The notes below the pieces were generated by a model. It was not told where the DNA came from and did not search any database. It saw only the letters and a list, made by a program, of their open reading frames with translations. Shown piece after piece: positions 15,942-23,964 of a stretch of DNA of 39,133 nt; the stretch's first letter is position 1; every line of letters begins with the position of its first letter. Origin of the DNA: a bacterium (GTDB lineage: Bacteria > Bacillota > Clostridia > Oscillospirales > Oscillospiraceae); assembly GCA_019424865.1 (NCBI GenBank), contig JAHYYS010000014.1, forward strand, positions 628-39,760. Direction: 5' to 3'. Both the position numbers and the translations under genes were made by a program.

Positions 15942-16955
15942 TTACAGCAGCCGGACTCCAGCCACCTCGCAGGCCTCCACGTTGGCCTCGTCCCACAAGG
16001 AGGACTGCACCTCGCCGATGTGGGCCTTGCCCAGGAGGAACATGGACACCCGGGACTGGCCGATGCCGCCGCCCATGGTCAGGGGCAGCTCCCCTGCCAG
16101 AAGCATCTTGTGGAAGGGCAGCTGCCGGCGGTCGTCACAGCCGGCCAGGGTGAGCTGCCGGTCCAGGCTCTCCGGGTCCACCCGAATGCCCATGGAGGAC
16201 AGCTCCAAAGCCCGGCCGCCCACGCTGTCCCACACCAGCAGGTCGCCGTTCAAATTCCAGTCGTCATAGTCGGGGGCGCGGCCGTCGTGGGGCTGCCCGG
16301 AGCGCAGCTTGCCGCCAATCCCAATCAGGAAGGTGGTGGGATGCTCCTTCACAAAGGCGTTCTCCCGCTCCTTGGGCGTTTTGTCGGGATAGAGGTCCTC
16401 CAGCTCCTGGGTGGTGACAAAGGTGATTTCCGTGGACAGAACCGGCAAAACGGACAGCTGGGGGAAGACGGAGTGGAGGAAGCTCTGGGTCTCAGACAGG
16501 GCCCCCACAATGGACCGGACCGTCCGCCTCAGATAGTCCAGATTCCGGTCCTCTTTGGTGATAATCTTCTCCCAGTCCCACTGGTCCACATAGGCGGAGT
16601 GGAGGCAGTCCAGCTCCTCGTCCCGCCGGATGGCGTTCATATCGGTATACAGGCCCTCGCCCGGGTGGAACTGATAGCGCTTGAGGGCCAGGCGCTTCCA
16701 CTTGGCCAGGGAGTGAACCACCACGGCGGTGTCCTTCACGCCGTTGATGTCAAAGGCGACGGGGCGCTCCACCCCGTTCAGATCGTCGTTCAGTCCGGAG
16801 GACTTGGCCACGAACAGGGGGGCGGACACCCGGTGGAGCCGCAGCGCGCCGGCCAGCTTGTCTTCAAACAGGCGCTTGAGCAGGCCGATGGCCTTCTGGG
16901 TCTCGTAAACCGACAGCAGGGAGGAATACCCCTGAGGCAGCTGAATTTTTTCCAT
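15942..16955 (-). CDS. asnA: Aspartate--ammonia ligase (asparagine synthetase A)
   Basis: A 337-residue enzyme (E. coli AsnA is 330). It makes asparagine from aspartate and ammonia with ATP giving AMP, in the cytoplasm. The class II aminoacyl-tRNA-synthetase-like core is clear: GLNDDLNGVERPVAFDI, HSLAKWKRLAL, GLYTDMNAIRRDE, the SAYVDQWDWEKII segment, and the C-terminal motif 3-like GGGIGQSRVSMFLLGKAHIGEVQ. ATG 16955 follows AAAGGAGTG; the in-frame codons further upstream have no ribosome site. The gene has its own promoter at 17090-17118 and a leader of about 130 nt in which I see no T-box motif. Its last 92 bp are repeated 243 bp downstream. Confidence 0.96.
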   Translation of the reverse strand: MEKIQLPQGYSSLLSVYETQKAIGLLKRLFEDKLAGALRLHRVSAPLFVAKSSGLNDDLNGVERPVAFDINGVKDTAVVVHSLAKWKRLALKRYQFHPGEGLYTDMNAIRRDEELDCLHSAYVDQWDWEKIITKEDRNLDYLRRTVRSIVGALSETQSFLHSVFPQLSVLPVLSTEITFVTTQELEDLYPDKTPKERENAFVKEHPTTFLIGIGGKLRSGQPHDGRAPDYDDWNLNGDLLVWDSVGGRALELSSMGIRVDPESLDRQLTLAGCDDRRQLPFHKMLLAGELPLTMGGGIGQSRVSMFLLGKAHIGEVQSSLWDEANVEACEVAGVRLL

Positions 16956-17089
16956 GGAAAACACTCCTTTTTGTTGCATGCGTGTGATGGTGCGCCGGAA
17001 GACAGGGCACAGCTGATGCCCCTCATTTCAGCGGAATTGTATGGCAAAGCCGCAGGAACCAGCCCAAATGCGGCTTCTTCAGCAGACAT

Positions 17090-17118
17090 ATTATACAGAA
17101 TGTGCGCGGGAAAAGCAA
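17090..17118 (-). promoter_or_regulatory. asnA promoter
   Basis: On the minus strand TTGCTT (17118-17113), a 17-bp spacer and consensus TATAAT (17095-17090). It starts an untranslated leader of about 130 nt. Confidence 0.75.
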
Positions 17119-17154
17119 CGGATTCCCCTTGTATTTTCACACAGATGTCCGGGC

Positions 17155-17183
17155 TTGCACTTTTCCGGCCCGTGTGCTATCAT
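17155..17183 (+). promoter_or_regulatory. Promoter of the leader peptide/RNHCP unit
   Basis: TTGCAC (17155-17160), 17 bp, TATCAT (17178-17183). It lies back to back with the asnA promoter, with only 36 bp between the two -35 boxes. Confidence 0.6.
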
Positions 17184-17253
17184 GGTCTGCGCCGGCCGGA
17201 CCTGTTTGCCTCCGGGCCGGTTGAATAAAACGGAAAGAAGGAGAATCGTTTTG

Positions 17254-17286
17254 ATGCGTAACTGTGATTCGGTATCTGTGCGCTGA
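17254..17286 (+). CDS. Putative 10-residue leader peptide upstream of the RNHCP gene
   Basis: ATG 17254 is preceded by AAGAAGGAG at good spacing and encodes MRNCDSVSVR before a TGA at 17284. It lies inside the predicted 5' leader of the RNHCP mRNA. Just after it, GGGAGG (17290-17295) can pair with CCTCCC near 17322. That could place the peptide upstream of an attenuating structure. No codon run points to a particular amino acid. Translation is not shown. Confidence 0.35.
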   Translation: MRNCDSVSVR

Positions 17287-17358
17287 CCGGGAGGTTTGCG
17301 CAGAGAACACCGCCAGGCCTCCCAAAAGAAACTGATATCTTTTAGGAGGATTATCCCA

Positions 17359-17787
17359 ATGAACCGGGAAAACAAACGAAAATCATTTGAAAAAGGCTAT
17401 TACAAAACCCACCCCTGCCGCGACAGCTTCACCTGCCGGGTCTGCGGACGGCCGGTCGTCCCGGAGGCGGCGGGCAGTCAGCACCGCAACCACTGCCCCA
17501 ACTGCCTGTCCAGTCTCCATGTGGACGAGGAGCCGGGGGATCGCGCCTCGGACTGCGGGGGCGTGATGGACCCCATCGGCGTGTGGGTGCGCAAGGGCGG
17601 CGAATGGGCCGTTATCCACCGCTGCCGCCGGTGCGGCAAGCTCAGCTCCAACCGGACAGCGGCGGACGACAACCCCATGAAGCTGATGTCCATCGCCCTC
17701 CGGCCCCTTGCCCTTCCGCCCTTCCCGCTGGAGCACGTGGAGAAGCTGACCGCTCTGATGGGCGGCTCGGGCAGTATGACGGAGTAA
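17359..17787 (+). CDS. RNHCP domain protein (zinc-binding type)
   Basis: A 142-residue protein. The name-giving motif is present as QHRNHCPNCLSSLHVDEEPGDRASDCGGVMDPIGVW. It is preceded by a CRVCGRPV knuckle and followed by HRCRRCGKLSSNR, so there are three CxxC-type pairs able to bind zinc. AGGAGG lies about 10 nt before ATG 17359; an upstream in-frame start at 17296 has none. RNHCP proteins are small, cytoplasmic, widespread in Firmicutes and Actinobacteria, and without assigned function. The zinc knuckles and basic N-terminus (ENKRKSFEKGYYK) suggest RNA or protein binding, which is inference. The gene has a dedicated promoter, a possible leader peptide and a strong terminator. Confidence 0.88.
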   Translation: MNRENKRKSFEKGYYKTHPCRDSFTCRVCGRPVVPEAAGSQHRNHCPNCLSSLHVDEEPGDRASDCGGVMDPIGVWVRKGGEWAVIHRCRRCGKLSSNRTAADDNPMKLMSIALRPLALPPFPLEHVEKLTALMGGSGSMTE

Positions 17788-17845
17788 ACGCTCTATGCCG
17801 AATGCCGCAGTGCTGTTCCAGGCCTGTGTGCGCGTTTCAAATGTT

Positions 17846-17888
17846 AAAAGCGGCCTGCCACCTTGATGAAGTGGCAGGCCGCTTTTTC
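17846..17888. terminator. Bidirectional intrinsic terminator
   Basis: 12-bp arms (17850-17861 and 17871-17882) with AAAA before and TTTTT after, so it can work on both strands. It separates the RNHCP gene (plus) from the hypothetical gene ending at 17922 (minus). Confidence 0.9.
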
Positions 17889-17921
17889 AGCCTTTCTGTC
17901 TGGACGGTATTTCTTTCCCCG

Positions 17922-18335
17922 TCAGGTGTCAATATCCACCAGGATGTTATCGGTGCCGTGCTCCTCAAACTCCGCAATATAGGCGTCGATGCGGCTGGTG
18001 AGCTCGTCATAGTTGCTCTCGTCAATAGGGGCGTCATCCATATCCCGCCGGGCCAGATCCTCGGCCAGGATGTCAAAAAACACGTTGTTCTCATACTCCA
18101 TAATCGCCTCGTGGATTCCGCCCTCCACAAAGGCCCGGGACGGCACCACCTCCCCCTGGTACAGCTCGGCCAGCGCGGGCATCCCCTCCGCCGCCGCCTT
18201 TCCAAAGAGCAGGCTCTCCACCTCGTCATAGTCCTTGAAGCGCTGATCCCCCCGGGTGGAATTCAAGATCCAGTTTCCAATATAGGCCATATCCAACAGG
18301 CGGCGAAATTGCTTCTTGCTCAGCTCCAGGTTCAT
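17922..18335 (-). CDS. Conserved hypothetical protein
   Basis: A 137-residue soluble, strongly acidic protein beginning MNLELSKKQFRRLLDMAYIGNWILNSTRG. ATG 18335 has GGAGGG upstream; the longer in-frame version has no ribosome site. The sequence is rich in aromatic and acidic residues (MEYENNVFFDILAEDLARRDMDD, ESNYDELTSRIDAYIAEFEEHGTDNI), probably all-helical, with no signal peptide or metal motif. I recall similar unannotated proteins in Clostridia but no function. It is monocistronic, driven by a near-perfect promoter (TTGACA-16-TATAAT), which implies strong constitutive expression. Confidence 0.75.
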   Translation of the reverse strand: MNLELSKKQFRRLLDMAYIGNWILNSTRGDQRFKDYDEVESLLFGKAAAEGMPALAELYQGEVVPSRAFVEGGIHEAIMEYENNVFFDILAEDLARRDMDDAPIDESNYDELTSRIDAYIAEFEEHGTDNILVDIDT

Positions 18336-18378
18336 AAACGGACCCTCCTCTCCTGGACTGATGGGTTTGGTATTACAT

Positions 18379-18406
18379 ATTATAATCCCTGACCGCGATT
18401 TGTCAA
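18379..18406 (-). promoter_or_regulatory. Consensus promoter of the 17922-18335 gene
   Basis: On the minus strand TTGACA (18406-18401) and TATAAT (18384-18379) are both perfect, with a 16-bp spacer. Confidence 0.8.
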
Positions 18407-18510
18407 ATGGGACAGGGCGCATAGGGGGAAAATTTCTTCGTGGAAATTCCCCCTTGTCTTTCCAGTTAAAATAACATACAATGATACGGGCCTATTCTGG
18501 GGAATTTCTC

Positions 18511-18539
18511 TTTACAGAACAGGGGAATGCGTGTATAAT
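18511..18539 (+). promoter_or_regulatory. ywiB-argS promoter
   Basis: TTTACA (18511-18516), 17 bp, TATAAT (18534-18539). It starts about 55 nt before the DUF1934 start codon. Confidence 0.75.
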
Positions 18540-18601
18540 ACCTCCACCCGCCGGGCACTCCGCGCCCCGGGGAAAATTGGTTCAGCCTTTTGGAGGTTCC
18601 T

Positions 18602-19048
18602 ATGGAAAAAGATGTAGTCATCTCCATCAAGGGGATGCAGCGATATGAGGACGCGCCCCCGGATACCATCGAGCTGGTAACTGAGGGCCGGCTGGCCCGG
18701 GACGGCAGCGGCAGCTATACGCTGTCCTATCAGGAGAGCGAGCTCACCGGCCTGGAGGGCACCCTGACCACCATCCAGGTGGAGGGGGAGCAGGTCACCC
18801 TGATGCGGGCGGGGGAGGTCAACTCCCAGATGGTCTTTCAGGAGGGGCGCCGCCACCTGTCCATGTACAATACACCCTATGGCGCCATGGCCATCGGGGT
18901 GAATACCCGCCACCTGCTGGCCGACCTGAACGACCAGGGGGGCGACATCGAAATCGATTATGCCATCGAGATTGATCACGCCATTGCGGGCCGAAACGTA
19001 TTTCAGATTCAGGTCAAAGAGGCTCAGGGCCTCAGCTTGAAGCAATAA
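18602..19048 (+). CDS. DUF1934 (YwiB-like) beta-barrel protein
   Basis: A 148-residue protein, cytoplasmic, with lipocalin-like beta strands. It begins MEKDVVISIKGMQRYEDAPPDTIELVTEGRL and contains YTLSYQESELTGLEGTLTTIQVEGEQVTLMRAGEVNSQMVFQEG. It ends with the repeated strand pair DIEIDYAIEIDHAIAGRNVFQIQVKE. This matches DUF1934, the B. subtilis YwiB family, which is often encoded just before argS, as here (102 bp apart). TTTTGGAGG sets the ATG at 18602; an in-frame ATG at 18590 would sit before that site. The biochemical role is unknown; the constant pairing with argS suggests a translation link but does not prove it. Confidence 0.87.
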   Translation: MEKDVVISIKGMQRYEDAPPDTIELVTEGRLARDGSGSYTLSYQESELTGLEGTLTTIQVEGEQVTLMRAGEVNSQMVFQEGRRHLSMYNTPYGAMAIGVNTRHLLADLNDQGGDIEIDYAIEIDHAIAGRNVFQIQVKEAQGLSLKQ

Positions 19049-19150
19049 TAAAGTCAGAACCTGACGCGCGGGCCTTCTGCGCCCCCGGAGAACGGGATTT
19101 CTGACCACTGGTTCCGGACTTAGATAAACAAGGGAAGAGGAAGCGATAAC

Positions 19151-20899
19151 ATGTCAAATATGATCCAGGCCGCCCGGCAGCAGGTGGCCCAGCTGACCCA
19201 GACAGCCTATGAAAAGGCTGCCGCCGCCGGCCTGCTGCCCGCCGGGGCACAGGTGAATGCCACCATTGAAATTCCCAAGGACACCGCCCACGGGGACTAC
19301 GCCTCCTCCTTTGCCATGGCGGGGGCAAAGGCCCTGCACAAGGCCCCCCGGGCCATCGCCCAGGCCATTGTGGAGCAGCTGGACCTGGAGGGGAGCTATT
19401 TCCAAAAGGTAGAGATCGCCGGCCCCGGTTTTCTAAACTTCACCCTGGGCCCCAAGTGGTACGGCGATGTACTCGCCGCCGTGGAGCAGGAGGGCGGCGC
19501 CTATGGCTCCGGCAGCGAGGGTCAGGGCCAGAAGGTGATGGTGGAATTTGTCTCCGCCAATCCCACCGGTCCCATGCACATGGGAAACGCCCGCGGGGGC
19601 GTGCTGGGAGACACGCTGGCCAACGTACTCGCCCGGGATGGCTGGGACACCTGGAAGGAGTTTTATGTCAATGACGCAGGCAATCAGATTCACAAGTTTG
19701 CCGTGTCCATCAACGCCCGGTATATGCAGCTGATTTTGGGGGAGGAGAATTTCCCCTTCCCTGAGGAGGGCTATCACGGGGAGGATATCAAGGAACTGGC
19801 CCAGGCCATCTACCAGGCCCACGGGGACAGCTGGAAGGACCTGCCCGAGGAGGAGAGGCTGGACAAGATGGCCCAGTACGGCCTGTCCGTCAACATCCCC
19901 AAGATGAAAGAGGACCTGCTGAAATACCGCATTACGTACGACGAGTGGTTCTTCGAGTCCTCCCTCCACGAAAGCGGCTATGTGGCCGAGACGGTGGACC
20001 TGCTGACCCAGAAGGGCTGGACCTATGAAAAGGACGGGGCCCTGTGGCTGAATACCACCCAGCTTTTAAAGGAAAAATATATGCGGGAGGGCAAGACCCA
20101 GGAGCAGGTGGACAAGCTGGACCTGAAGGACGACGTACTGCGCCGGGCCAACGGCTTTTACACCTACTTCGCCGCCGACATCGCCTACCACCGCAACAAG
20201 CTGGAGGTGCGGGGCTTTGACAAGGCCATCAACATCTGGGGCGCCGACCACCACGGCCACGTGGCCCGGCTGCAGGCCGCCCTGGACGGCCTGGGGCTGG
20301 ACGGCTCGAACCGGCTGGTGGTGGTGCTGATGCAGCTGGTGAACCTGATGCAGGACGGCAAGCCGGTGCGCATGTCCAAGCGCTCGGGCAAGGCCATTGC
20401 GCTCCACGACCTGCTGGACGAGATCAGCGTGGACGCCGCCCGGTACTTCTTCAACTCCCGGGCTGCCACCACTCCTCTGGACTTCGACCTGGATCTGGCC
20501 GTGCGGGAGGACAGCGAAAACCCGGTCTACTATGTGCAGTACGCCCACGCCCGGATCTGTTCCCTGCTGTCCCGTCTGGCGGAGGAGGGGGAAAAGGTCC
20601 CCGCCGCCGCAAAGGTGGACGCGGCCCTGATGACCGCCCCGGAGGAGCTGGCCCTGATGAAGGCGCTGGCCCAATATCCGGAGGAGCTCCATCTGGCTGC
20701 CCGGGACTATGACCCCAGCCGGATCAACCGCTATCTGGTGTCCCTGGCCGGGGACTTCCACCGGTTCTACAACGCCTGCCGCATCAAGGGGGAGGAGCCT
20801 GCTCTGCTCTCCGCCCGGCTGAAGCTGGCGGACACGGTGCGCGCCGTGCTGGCCAACGGACTGGGCCTGCTGGGCGTCACCGAGCCGGAAAAAATGTGA
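19151..20899 (+). CDS. argS: Arginyl-tRNA synthetase
   Basis: A 582-residue class Ia synthetase that charges tRNA-Arg with arginine. The N-terminal additional domain (about 1-115) holds ATIEIPKDTAHGDYASSFAM. The HIGH box reads HMGN within VSANPTGPMHMGNARGG. The catalytic core has WGADHHGHVARL and a KMSKS equivalent RMSKRSGKAI. The C-terminal anticodon-binding DALR domain starts near VYYVQYAHARI and ends FYNACRIKGEEPALLSARLKL. All functional motifs are present. It follows ywiB and probably shares its promoter. A strong terminator follows directly. Confidence 0.97.
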   Translation: MSNMIQAARQQVAQLTQTAYEKAAAAGLLPAGAQVNATIEIPKDTAHGDYASSFAMAGAKALHKAPRAIAQAIVEQLDLEGSYFQKVEIAGPGFLNFTLGPKWYGDVLAAVEQEGGAYGSGSEGQGQKVMVEFVSANPTGPMHMGNARGGVLGDTLANVLARDGWDTWKEFYVNDAGNQIHKFAVSINARYMQLILGEENFPFPEEGYHGEDIKELAQAIYQAHGDSWKDLPEEERLDKMAQYGLSVNIPKMKEDLLKYRITYDEWFFESSLHESGYVAETVDLLTQKGWTYEKDGALWLNTTQLLKEKYMREGKTQEQVDKLDLKDDVLRRANGFYTYFAADIAYHRNKLEVRGFDKAINIWGADHHGHVARLQAALDGLGLDGSNRLVVVLMQLVNLMQDGKPVRMSKRSGKAIALHDLLDEISVDAARYFFNSRAATTPLDFDLDLAVREDSENPVYYVQYAHARICSLLSRLAEEGEKVPAAAKVDAALMTAPEELALMKALAQYPEELHLAARDYDPSRINRYLVSLAGDFHRFYNACRIKGEEPALLSARLKLADTVRAVLANGLGLLGVTEPEKM

Positions 20900-20936
20900 G
20901 CCAAGGGCCTGCCGTGCGGCTGGCCTGGAACTGTTG

Positions 20937-20979
20937 AAAAGCGGCGTATCACTTTCCGTCAGGTGATACGCCGCTTTTC
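20937..20979 (+). terminator. Intrinsic terminator after argS
   Basis: 12-bp arms (20941-20952 and 20963-20974) with a 10-nt loop and TTTT tail, preceded by AAAA. Confidence 0.88.
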
Positions 20980-21079
20980 CAAAAAATGCCCTTTCCTGGG
21001 GAATATGTCCCGGAACGGGCGGATTTTTATTTCATTTCTGCTGTTTTGCCGCATGCCGGCCATGGAGAGGAGCTTCAAC

Positions 21080-21709
21080 ATGACATTTCAGCCGGAGGAG
21101 TGGAAAAACCGACTTCAGTCCCGCACGCCGGGCCTGATGGACGCCTCGTCCCACTGCGCCGTTCTGGTGCCTCTGGTTCAGGGGGAGGAGGGCTGGCAGC
21201 TTCTGTACGAGGTGCGGGCCCGCCGCATGCATCACCAGCCCGGAGAGGTCTGCTTTCCTGGGGGACAGTCCGAGCCGGGCGAGACGCCGGAGGCCTGCGC
21301 GCTGCGGGAGACCTGGGAGGAGCTTGCCATCCCCGCTGACTCCATCCGGCTTCTGGGCCGCCTTGACTTCATCGCCCACCGTGCCGGCTTTGTGCTGTGG
21401 CCTATCCTGGCCGCAGTGGACGCCCAGGCGGTACGTGGGATGCGCTTGAATGCCGACGAGGTGGACGAGACATTTTTGGTTCCCCTGGACTACCTGCTCG
21501 CCGTCCGCCCGCAGGAGTATACCTATCAGGTGATGCCCCAGCCCGGCGCCGGCTTCCCTTATCAGGAGCTGAATATCCCGCCGGATTACCCCTGGCGGCC
21601 CGGCAGGGAAAACTTTCCTGCCTACTTCTGGCAGGGACACGTGATCTGGGGGCTGACCGGACGGATCACCCGCCATCTGGTCCGCCTGCTGTCCGGGCAG
21701 GACTGGTAA
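21080..21709 (+). CDS. NUDIX hydrolase, CoA pyrophosphatase (NudL/Pcd1-like)
   Basis: A 209-residue protein. ATG 21080 has GAGAGGAGC at proper spacing; earlier in-frame codons run into the argS terminator. The NUDIX box GGQSEPGETPEACALRETWEELAI (from residue 61) has the REx2EE metal ligands. Just before it, the segment LLYEVRARRMHHQPGEVCFPGG is the extra signature (UPF0035) of CoA pyrophosphatases, which split CoA and its esters into phosphopantetheine and 3',5'-ADP. The C-terminal part (FPAYFWQGHVIWGLTGRITRHLV) also fits that subfamily. The last NUDIX position carries A rather than G, a tolerated change. Expected role: turnover of CoA or of oxidised CoA. It is monocistronic. Confidence 0.88.
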   Translation: MTFQPEEWKNRLQSRTPGLMDASSHCAVLVPLVQGEEGWQLLYEVRARRMHHQPGEVCFPGGQSEPGETPEACALRETWEELAIPADSIRLLGRLDFIAHRAGFVLWPILAAVDAQAVRGMRLNADEVDETFLVPLDYLLAVRPQEYTYQVMPQPGAGFPYQELNIPPDYPWRPGRENFPAYFWQGHVIWGLTGRITRHLVRLLSGQDW

Positions 21710-21732
21710 AATTCTCTGACAAACAAGTAGAA

Positions 21733-21778
21733 AAGCGTCCTTTCCGGCACGCAGATGCCGGAAAGGACGCTTGTTTTC
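21733..21778. terminator. Bidirectional intrinsic terminator
   Basis: 17-bp perfect arms (21733-21749 and 21756-21772) with a 6-nt loop, TTTT on the plus side and a TTTTC tail on the minus side. It serves the NUDIX gene and the converging ABC operon. Confidence 0.9.
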
Positions 21779-21785
21779 CTTTATA

Positions 21786-21968
21786 TCATCTGGAAGCTGA
21801 GGGCCCTTCGCCTATCCCCCGGCACTCTCCCCAGTGCGACGCGGCGGCCAGCATAAGCAGCAGAACCACCAGCCGCTCCCAGACCGCGGCGGCCCAGACG
21901 AAGTGAATCACCCACGCCCCAATTGACAGCAGGCAGAGCGCCCACACCAGCAGCACCCCGGCCTTCAT
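21786..21968 (-). CDS. Small membrane protein at the end of the ABC operon
   Basis: A 60-residue protein. The ATG shares one base with the TGA of the permease gene (TGATG), so translation is coupled, which supports it being real. Two hydrophobic segments: VLLVWALCLLSIGAWVIHFVW (about 5-25) and LVVLLLMLAAASHW (about 33-46), then a short hydrophilic tail. No family is recognised. It may be a small accessory subunit of the transporter. Confidence 0.65.
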   Translation of the reverse strand: MKAGVLLVWALCLLSIGAWVIHFVWAAAVWERLVVLLLMLAAASHWGECRGIGEGPSASR

Positions 21969-22621
21969 CAGAATTCCTTTCCCTCTATAATCCGGCAGGA
22001 AATCAGATAGGACAGTCCAAGCCCCAGCAGGGGAATCAGCGCCGCAAGAGAGAAGGCCCCCACCAGCACGGCCTCGGGCATCCTGTTCAGAAAAGAGAGA
22101 TCCAGCGCGTCAAACATCCCAAGCTGGGCTCCTCCGAAGAGCAGAATGACGGGCAGGAAGACGACCAGGTACATATAGGGCCGGGCCCGCTCAGGTCCCA
22201 GCTTGTAGCACAGGGGAAGCAGGATGTCACAGTAGAGCAGCCCCAGGCCCAGGGAGACCAGGACAGTGAGCAGGTTCTCCATCATCGCATCCTGGCTTGA
22301 GAGGATGGACAGTACCACGCTGACCAGCAGACCGTACAGGGCGGCCCCCAGGGCCAGAATCAGGGCAAAGCAGTACCGACCCCCTACCACGGCCCGCCGG
22401 CCTGTGGGGAGAGACATGGCATACCGGTCCCACTTGGCCATCTCGTCATAGGAGAAGGCCCCCATGGGCAGCATCATCACAATGATCTGAATAATGGCGG
22501 TGGTGAACGAGATGGAAAACAAATCCAGTGCCGACATGATTAAATAGAACCCCATAAAAACAGCGTAGGTCCGCAGGTTCTTGCGCATAATCAGCATGTC
22601 CTTGACAATCAGCCCGCGCAT
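21968..22621 (-). CDS. ABC-2 type transporter permease
   Basis: A 217-residue integral membrane protein with about six hydrophobic helices. The opening MRGLIVKDMLIMRKNLRTYAVFMGFYLI and the FSYDEMAKWDRYAMSLPTGRR segment are typical of the ABC2_membrane_5 group of small Firmicutes permeases. It overlaps the ATPase gene by 13 bp and has its own GGGGGA ribosome site inside that gene. Partners are the ATPase at 22609 and probably the 60-residue protein that follows. With the GntR/YtrA regulator the set resembles ytrABC-like systems, which respond to cell-envelope stress or peptide antibiotics in Bacillus. The substrate here is unknown. Confidence 0.9.
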   Translation of the reverse strand: MRGLIVKDMLIMRKNLRTYAVFMGFYLIMSALDLFSISFTTAIIQIIVMMLPMGAFSYDEMAKWDRYAMSLPTGRRAVVGGRYCFALILALGAALYGLLVSVVLSILSSQDAMMENLLTVLVSLGLGLLYCDILLPLCYKLGPERARPYMYLVVFLPVILLFGGAQLGMFDALDLSFLNRMPEAVLVGAFSLAALIPLLGLGLSYLISCRIIEGKEF

Positions 22622-23478
22622 ACCGCATCCCCCTTTCCAATAAACAGCATAATATCCTCCAGGGTCACCTGGTCCACTGTCAGCGCCGGATACTTCCGCC
22701 GGAATGCGTTCCGGTCTGCCACCAGAGCCTCGCAGCCGAAAGTCCCTTTCCGCACCCGCAGCAGATCCGCCGGATCCACCGTCTCAAGCTGGGCGGCGGT
22801 GCAGCCCAGCCTGCCATAGCTGTCCAGAATCACGTCCTTGGCGTCGGACAGCACCACCTGCCCCTGGTGGATGTAGGTGATATAGTCGGCCGCCTTCTCC
22901 AAATCAGAGGTAATATGGCTGGAAATCAGGATGGCGTGCTCCTCGTCACAGATGAAGCCCAGAAATTCGTCCAGAATTTCGTCCCGGACAATGGGATCCA
23001 GCCCGGCGGTGGCCTCATCCAGGATCAGCAGCTTTGGCCGGTGGGCCAGGGCGGCGGCCAGGGACAGCTTCATTTTCATGCCCCGGGAGAACTCCTTGAT
23101 AAGCTTTCCCTCGGGCAGCTGGAATTTGTCCAGATAGTCCTGATACAGTCCGTCGTCCCAGTTCCGGAACACCGGGGCAAGGATCCGGCCCACATCCCGG
23201 GGGCGCAGCGTGTCGTGGAAGAAGCACTCGTCCAGCACCACGCCGATGTCCTCCTTGGCCAGCTTTTCCTCCCGGATGTTGTCGCGGCCCATGAGGGTGA
23301 TCTCCCCCGCGTCCCGGCGCACCAGATTCAGAATGCACTTGATGGTGGTGGTTTTGCCCGCCCCATTCTCCCCGATGAGGCCCATGATGGTCCCGCCGGG
23401 CAGCGTCAGATTGACGTCCCGCAGGGCGAAATCCCCATAGGATTTGCAAAGCCCCCGTATCTCAATACTGTTTGTCAT
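22609..23478 (-). CDS. ABC transporter ATP-binding protein
   Basis: A 289-residue ATPase with Walker A GENGAGKTT, Q-loop region DIGVVLDECFFHDTL, signature FSRGMKMKL (variant of LSGGQ, normal for this group), Walker B LLILDEATAGLDP and switch ILISSHITSDLE. The C-terminal about 80 residues are an extension as in YtrB/CcmA-like proteins. AAGGTGAGG precedes ATG 23478, which overlaps the regulator stop by 4 bp. It powers the permease at 21968. The operon order regulator-ATPase-permease-small protein, with overlaps throughout, shows one transcript from the promoter at 23985-24012. Confidence 0.94.
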   Translation of the reverse strand: MTNSIEIRGLCKSYGDFALRDVNLTLPGGTIMGLIGENGAGKTTTIKCILNLVRRDAGEITLMGRDNIREEKLAKEDIGVVLDECFFHDTLRPRDVGRILAPVFRNWDDGLYQDYLDKFQLPEGKLIKEFSRGMKMKLSLAAALAHRPKLLILDEATAGLDPIVRDEILDEFLGFICDEEHAILISSHITSDLEKAADYITYIHQGQVVLSDAKDVILDSYGRLGCTAAQLETVDPADLLRVRKGTFGCEALVADRNAFRRKYPALTVDQVTLEDIMLFIGKGDAVCAG

Positions 23479-23855
23479 AATTCCTCACCTTGATATAAAA
23501 TGTTCAGCATTTCCTGAAGCTCCTCCAGAGAGAAGCCGCCCTTTCGGGCCTCGTCCACTGCCTGGGACAGCCGCTCCTCCACCCGGCGCAGCTGGGCCTC
23601 CCGCATCAGCTCCCGGTTCTGGGGGGCCACAAAGCAGCCCTTGCCCGGGACATTTTCCAAAAATCCGTCCCGCTCCAGCTCCTCGTAGGCCCGCTTGGTG
23701 GTGATGACCGAAATGCGCAGCTCCTTGGCCAGCAGCCGCATCGAGGGCAGGGCGTCCCCCGCCGAAAGGGCTCCGGTCATGATCTGCTCCTTCACCTGGT
23801 CGGCAATCTGTTCGTAAATGGGTTTTCCGCTGGAATTGCTAAGAATAATATCCAT
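23475..23855 (-). CDS. GntR-family repressor, YtrA type
   Basis: A 126-residue regulator. It starts MDIILSNSSGKPIYEQIADQVKEQIMTGAL; the ATG at 23855 has AGAAGGTG upstream, whereas the GTG at 23864 would lie within that site. The winged helix (about 10-75) reads LPSMRLLAKELRISVITTKRAYEELERDGFLENVPGKGCFV. The short C-terminal helical part (about 80-126) is the YtrA subfamily dimerisation tail rather than a ligand-binding FCD or UTRA domain. Such regulators usually repress their own ABC operon. Here the promoter carries a perfect 10-bp-arm palindrome, a strong candidate operator. Confidence 0.92.
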   Translation of the reverse strand: MDIILSNSSGKPIYEQIADQVKEQIMTGALSAGDALPSMRLLAKELRISVITTKRAYEELERDGFLENVPGKGCFVAPQNRELMREAQLRRVEERLSQAVDEARKGGFSLEELQEMLNILYQGEEL

Positions 23856-23964
23856 CTGGTGCACCTTCTAAGCCTGCATACGGCGTTCTGTCCTGGGGGA
23901 CGGCTGCCGGCCTGCGCGGGGTCCGGCGCCTTCTCCCTTGACTCACCGTTATCTTCGAATTTAT

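Noticed and set aside
16956..17089. T-box riboswitch in the asnA leader
   Set aside because: I looked for the AGGGTGGNACCGCG motif and a terminator with antiterminator. Neither is present in the roughly 130-nt leader.
18424..18453. Hairpin with a TTCG-containing loop and T-rich tail
   Set aside because: It looks like a weak plus-strand terminator, but no plus-strand gene lies between it and the strong terminator at 17846-17888. The stem has a 2-nt bulge, so no role is assigned.
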